From: Bifidobacterium pseudolongum subsp. globosum
Lineage (GTDB): Bacteria; Actinomycetota; Actinomycetes; Actinomycetales; Bifidobacteriaceae
Length of the DNA: 64,000 nt
Assembly (NCBI RefSeq): GCF_004155535.1
Contig: NZ_RYUH01000012.1
Span: forward strand, 1-64,000
Direction: 5' to 3'
Positions within the stretch are counted from its first letter, which is position 1, and the number at the start of each line of letters is the position of its first letter. The position numbers and the translations under genes are program-made. Below, piece after piece: positions 61,202 through 64,000 of this stretch. Under the pieces are notes generated by a model. That model made no database searches, was not told where the DNA came from, and was given only the letters and a program-made list of their open reading frames with translations.

Positions 61202-62530
61202 ATGACTCGCACTGCGAAACTGTGGAAGAACCCTTCTTACCTGCAAAGCTCATTCGGTATCTTCCTCTTCTTCTGTTCCTGGGGCATCTGGTGGTCCTTC
61301 TTCCAGCGCTGGCTCAATTCCATGGGCCTCAACGGCGCTGAGGTGGGCACGATCTACTCCATCAATTCACTCGCCACCCTTGTGCTTATGTTCTGCTACG
61401 GCCTGATCCAAGACAATCTGGGCCTCAAGCGGCACCTCGTGCTGGTGATCTCCGCGATCGCGGCGCTCGTGGGCCCCTTTGTGCAATTCATCTACGCGCC
61501 GCTCATGCACACCAACATGATGGCCGCCGCGCTGATCGGCTCCGTCGTGCTGTCCGCCGGGTTCATGGCCGGCTGCTCGCTCATCGAGGCCGTCACCGAA
61601 CGGTACAGCCGCAAATTCAACTTCGAATACGGCCAGTCGCGCGCCTGGGGCTCCTTCGGCTACGCCATCGTAGCGCTTGTGGCCGGCATCGTGTTCAACA
61701 TCAACCCCATGATCAACTTCTGGCTCGGCTCGGCGTTTGGCGTGGGCATGCTCATCGTGTACCTCACGTGGTACCCCGCCGACCAGCGCGAAGCGCTCAA
61801 GGAAGCGGCTGCGCCCGACGCGGAACCCACCAACCCCTCGCTCAAGGAGATGGTCAAGGTCCTGCGCATGCCGGCCCTGTGGGTGCTCATCGTGTTCATG
61901 CTGCTCACCAACACGTTCTACACCGTGTTCGACCAGCAGATGTTCCCCACCTACTATGCTTCGCTCTTCCCCACCGAAGCGACCGGCAACACCGTCTACG
62001 GCATCCTCAACTCCGTGCAGGTGTTCTGCGAATCCGCCATGATGGGCGTCGTGCCGATCATCATGCGCAAGATCGGCGTGCGCAACGCACTGCTGCTCGG
62101 CGGAACCGTCATGTTCCTGCGCATCGGCCTGTGCGGCATCTTCCACGACCCGGTCATGATCTCGATCGTCAAGATGTTCCACGCCATCGAGGTGCCGCTG
62201 TTCTGCCTGCCGGCCTTCCGCTACTTCACCCTGCACTTCAACCCGAAGCTTTCCGCCACCCTGTACATGGTCGGCTTCCAGATCGCCTCGCAGATCGGGC
62301 AGGTCGTCTTCTCCACCCCGCTCGGCATGCTCCATGACCGTCTTGGGGACCGCACCACCTTCCTCACGATCTCCGGCATTGTGCTGTGCGCGGTCGTCTA
62401 CGGCGTCTTCGTGATCAAGAAGGACGACGAGCAGGTGGACGGCGACCCGTTCATCCGCGATTCCAAGCGGCCGCTGCCGTCGCTCGCCCAGGACGAGGCA
62501 CGCCTCGCCGCCGATGACGAGGACATGTGA
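61202..62530 (+). CDS. cscB: Sucrose/fructooligosaccharide:H+ symporter, LacY family (CscB-like)
   Basis: 442 residues, 12 membrane helices of the oligosaccharide:H+ symporter branch of the major facilitator superfamily. The start (NPSYLQSSFGIFLFFCSWGIWWSFFQRWL) and EYGQSRAWGSFGYAI in the fifth-sixth helix region are typical of LacY/CscB/RafB proteins. A soluble polar tail (from about 410) follows the last helix. ATG 61202 has a GAGG upstream. It lies between the regulator and the GH32 gene. Substrate is inferred from these neighbours. Confidence 0.88.
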   Translation: MTRTAKLWKNPSYLQSSFGIFLFFCSWGIWWSFFQRWLNSMGLNGAEVGTIYSINSLATLVLMFCYGLIQDNLGLKRHLVLVISAIAALVGPFVQFIYAPLMHTNMMAAALIGSVVLSAGFMAGCSLIEAVTERYSRKFNFEYGQSRAWGSFGYAIVALVAGIVFNINPMINFWLGSAFGVGMLIVYLTWYPADQREALKEAAAPDAEPTNPSLKEMVKVLRMPALWVLIVFMLLTNTFYTVFDQQMFPTYYASLFPTEATGNTVYGILNSVQVFCESAMMGVVPIIMRKIGVRNALLLGGTVMFLRIGLCGIFHDPVMISIVKMFHAIEVPLFCLPAFRYFTLHFNPKLSATLYMVGFQIASQIGQVVFSTPLGMLHDRLGDRTTFLTISGIVLCAVVYGVFVIKKDDEQVDGDPFIRDSKRPLPSLAQDEARLAADDEDM

Positions 62531-62592
62531 CCCACGGCACACGCAACCCAACCGCAAGCGATTTCGATCCCATAGCACGAAAGGCAACCAGC

Positions 62593-64000
62593 ATGACCAC
62601 CCTCAACCCGGGCATCGCCCTCGCGAACGACACCGAATCCAACGATCCGGTCCTCACCCCGATCGCCGACCACGCCGAACGCCTCGCGGCCGCCGAAGCC
62701 GGCGTGGCCGCCCTCGCCGCCACCCGCAACGACCGGTGGTACCCACGCTTCCACATCGCCTCCGACGGCGGTTGGATCAACGACCCCAACGGCCTGTGCC
62801 ACTACAACGGCCGCTGGCATGTGTTCTACCAGCTGCACCCGTACGGCACGCAGTGGGGCCCGATGCACTGGGGGCACGTCTCGTCACCGGACATGGTGCA
62901 TTGGCGCCGTGAGCCGATCGCGTTCGCGCCGAGCCTCGAGCAGGAGCGCCACGGCGTGTTCTCCGGATCCGCGGTGATCGGCGACGATGGCAGGCCGCGC
63001 ATCTACTACACCGGCCACCGTTGGGCGAACGGCAAAGACAACACCGGCGGCGACTGGCAGGTGCAGATGCTCGCCGAGCCGGACGACGACGAGCTCACAT
63101 CCTTCACCAAGCTCGGCATGATCATCGACTGCCCCACCGACGAGGTGGACCACCATTTCCGCGATCCGAAAGTGTGGAAGACCGCAGGCACGTGGTACAT
63201 GACCTTCGGCGTCTCGTCCAAGGACAAGCGCGGGCAGATGTGGCTGTACACCTCGCCGGACATGGTGCATTGGACCTTCGACCGTGTGCTTTTCGAACAC
63301 CCGGACCCCGACGTCTTCATGCTCGAATGCCCCGACTTCTTCCCCATCACCGATGCGAACGGCAATGAGAAATGGGTCATCGGCTTTTCGGCGATGGGCG
63401 CCAAGCCGCGCGGGTTCATGAACCGCAACCTCAACAACGCCGGCTACATGATCGGCACGTGGAAGCCCGGTGAGTCGTTCAAGCCCGAAACCGAGTTCCG
63501 CCTGTGGGACTGGGGCCACAACTTCTACGCACCGCAGTCCTTCGCCACCGACGGCCGCCAGATCATGTACGGCTGGATGAGCCCATTCGTCTCGCCCATC
63601 TCGATGGAAGAAGACGGCTGGTGCGGCAACCTGACGCTGCCGCGCGAGATCACGCTCGGCGCGGACGGCGACCTGCACACGGCGCCGGTCAAGGAAGTGG
63701 AGGGGCTGCGCCTGTCCACCGTGGAGCTGGGATCCATGCACGTCGAACCGAACCAGGATGTGACGATCCTCGACGACGCGCAGTCCACCGAAATCGAGAT
63801 GACGATCGACCTGAACGCCACGAACGCCGAACGCGCCGGCCTGCGCGTGCACGCCACGCCGGACGACCACGGCACCACGATCGTCTACGATGCGCAGACG
63901 GGGCGCGTCGTCATCGACCGGCAGAATGTGGCGCACGGCGACCGCGGCTACCGCGCCGCGCCGCTGAGCGAGGAGGAGCTCGCGAACGGCACACTCACCC
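62593..64000 (+). CDS. cscA: Beta-fructofuranosidase, glycoside hydrolase family 32 (3' end beyond window)
   Basis: 469 complete codons are visible, and the gene is still open at the window edge (usual length about 510-530). It hydrolyses sucrose and short fructooligosaccharides. GH32 residues are present: nucleophile Asp64 in WINDPNG, RDP in HHFRDPKVW, and the acid/base Glu in LECPDFF. The beta-propeller is complete and the C-terminal sandwich has begun. ATG 62593 follows GAAAGG. No signal peptide is present, so it acts in the cytoplasm on sugar imported by the upstream transporter. Confidence 0.93.
   Translation, partial: MTTLNPGIALANDTESNDPVLTPIADHAERLAAAEAGVAALAATRNDRWYPRFHIASDGGWINDPNGLCHYNGRWHVFYQLHPYGTQWGPMHWGHVSSPDMVHWRREPIAFAPSLEQERHGVFSGSAVIGDDGRPRIYYTGHRWANGKDNTGGDWQVQMLAEPDDDELTSFTKLGMIIDCPTDEVDHHFRDPKVWKTAGTWYMTFGVSSKDKRGQMWLYTSPDMVHWTFDRVLFEHPDPDVFMLECPDFFPITDANGNEKWVIGFSAMGAKPRGFMNRNLNNAGYMIGTWKPGESFKPETEFRLWDWGHNFYAPQSFATDGRQIMYGWMSPFVSPISMEEDGWCGNLTLPREITLGADGDLHTAPVKEVEGLRLSTVELGSMHVEPNQDVTILDDAQSTEIEMTIDLNATNAERAGLRVHATPDDHGTTIVYDAQTGRVVIDRQNVAHGDRGYRAAPLSEEELANGTLT

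Overview
The window is 64 kb of a high-G+C actinobacterial chromosome, almost certainly a Bifidobacterium. The tmRNA encodes the tag AKSNRTEFALAA, which matches the bifidobacterial tag as I remember it. There is no ftsA, ftsZ sits with sepF, yggT and divIVA, and the sugar clusters, L-lactate dehydrogenase and gene orders are of bifidobacterial type. I do not name a species. I see no insertion sequence, prophage, CRISPR array or rRNA/tRNA gene. Apart from tmRNA and a TPP riboswitch the window is protein-coding.

Layout. 1-600: tail of an unknown gene, then ssrA (tmRNA, minus) with its terminator. 0.7-6.8 kb: a lactose/galactoside cluster with a LacI-type regulator, a GH2 beta-galactosidase and a GPH-family transporter. 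The last two are divergent over a palindrome-rich control region. 6.8-21.2 kb: the division and cell-wall cluster on the minus strand, read mraZ-rsmH-ftsL-ftsI-(murE-like)-murF-mraY-murD-ftsW-murG-murC-ftsQ, with a 10-bp-periodic MraZ operator in front. The murE position holds a degenerate protein without the ATP loop. 21.4-31 kb: HelD-type helicase, serA, nrdR, a LysM membrane protein divergent from lexA over three SOS boxes, a cation-diffusion transporter, ldh, hflX and a 16S rRNA methyltransferase. 31-39 kb: hrpA, a membrane-anchored secreted protein, glnA and a DUF2252 protein.

39-44.3 kb: a histidine operon on the minus strand, hisD-hisC-hisB-orf-hisH-hisA(priA), with one uncharacterised acidic protein inside it. 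44.4-48 kb: dnaE. 48.5-53.7 kb: the second division block on the minus strand, ftsZ-sepF-yggT-divIVA-lspA-rluD. Its DivIVA carries a long 11-residue repeat, and an 18-bp hairpin covers the yggT start codon. 53.9-56.8 kb: dusB and glyS. 56.9-59.9 kb: a TPP-riboswitch-controlled thiamine operon, thiM, a thiE-thiD fusion and a thiamine-binding protein. 59.9-64 kb: a sucrose/fructoside cluster of cscR type regulator, transporter and GH32 fructofuranosidase, the last cut by the window end, with three near-identical operators upstream.

How the parts fit: two inducible sugar-uptake modules flank a large block of growth machinery. That block covers peptidoglycan precursor synthesis, the divisome, polar growth, DNA replication, SOS control, histidine and thiamine synthesis, and fermentation to lactate. 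Most operons run leftward (minus) and are tightly packed, with overlapping stop and start codons. Long GC-rich hairpins, mostly without a T-run, separate convergent genes.
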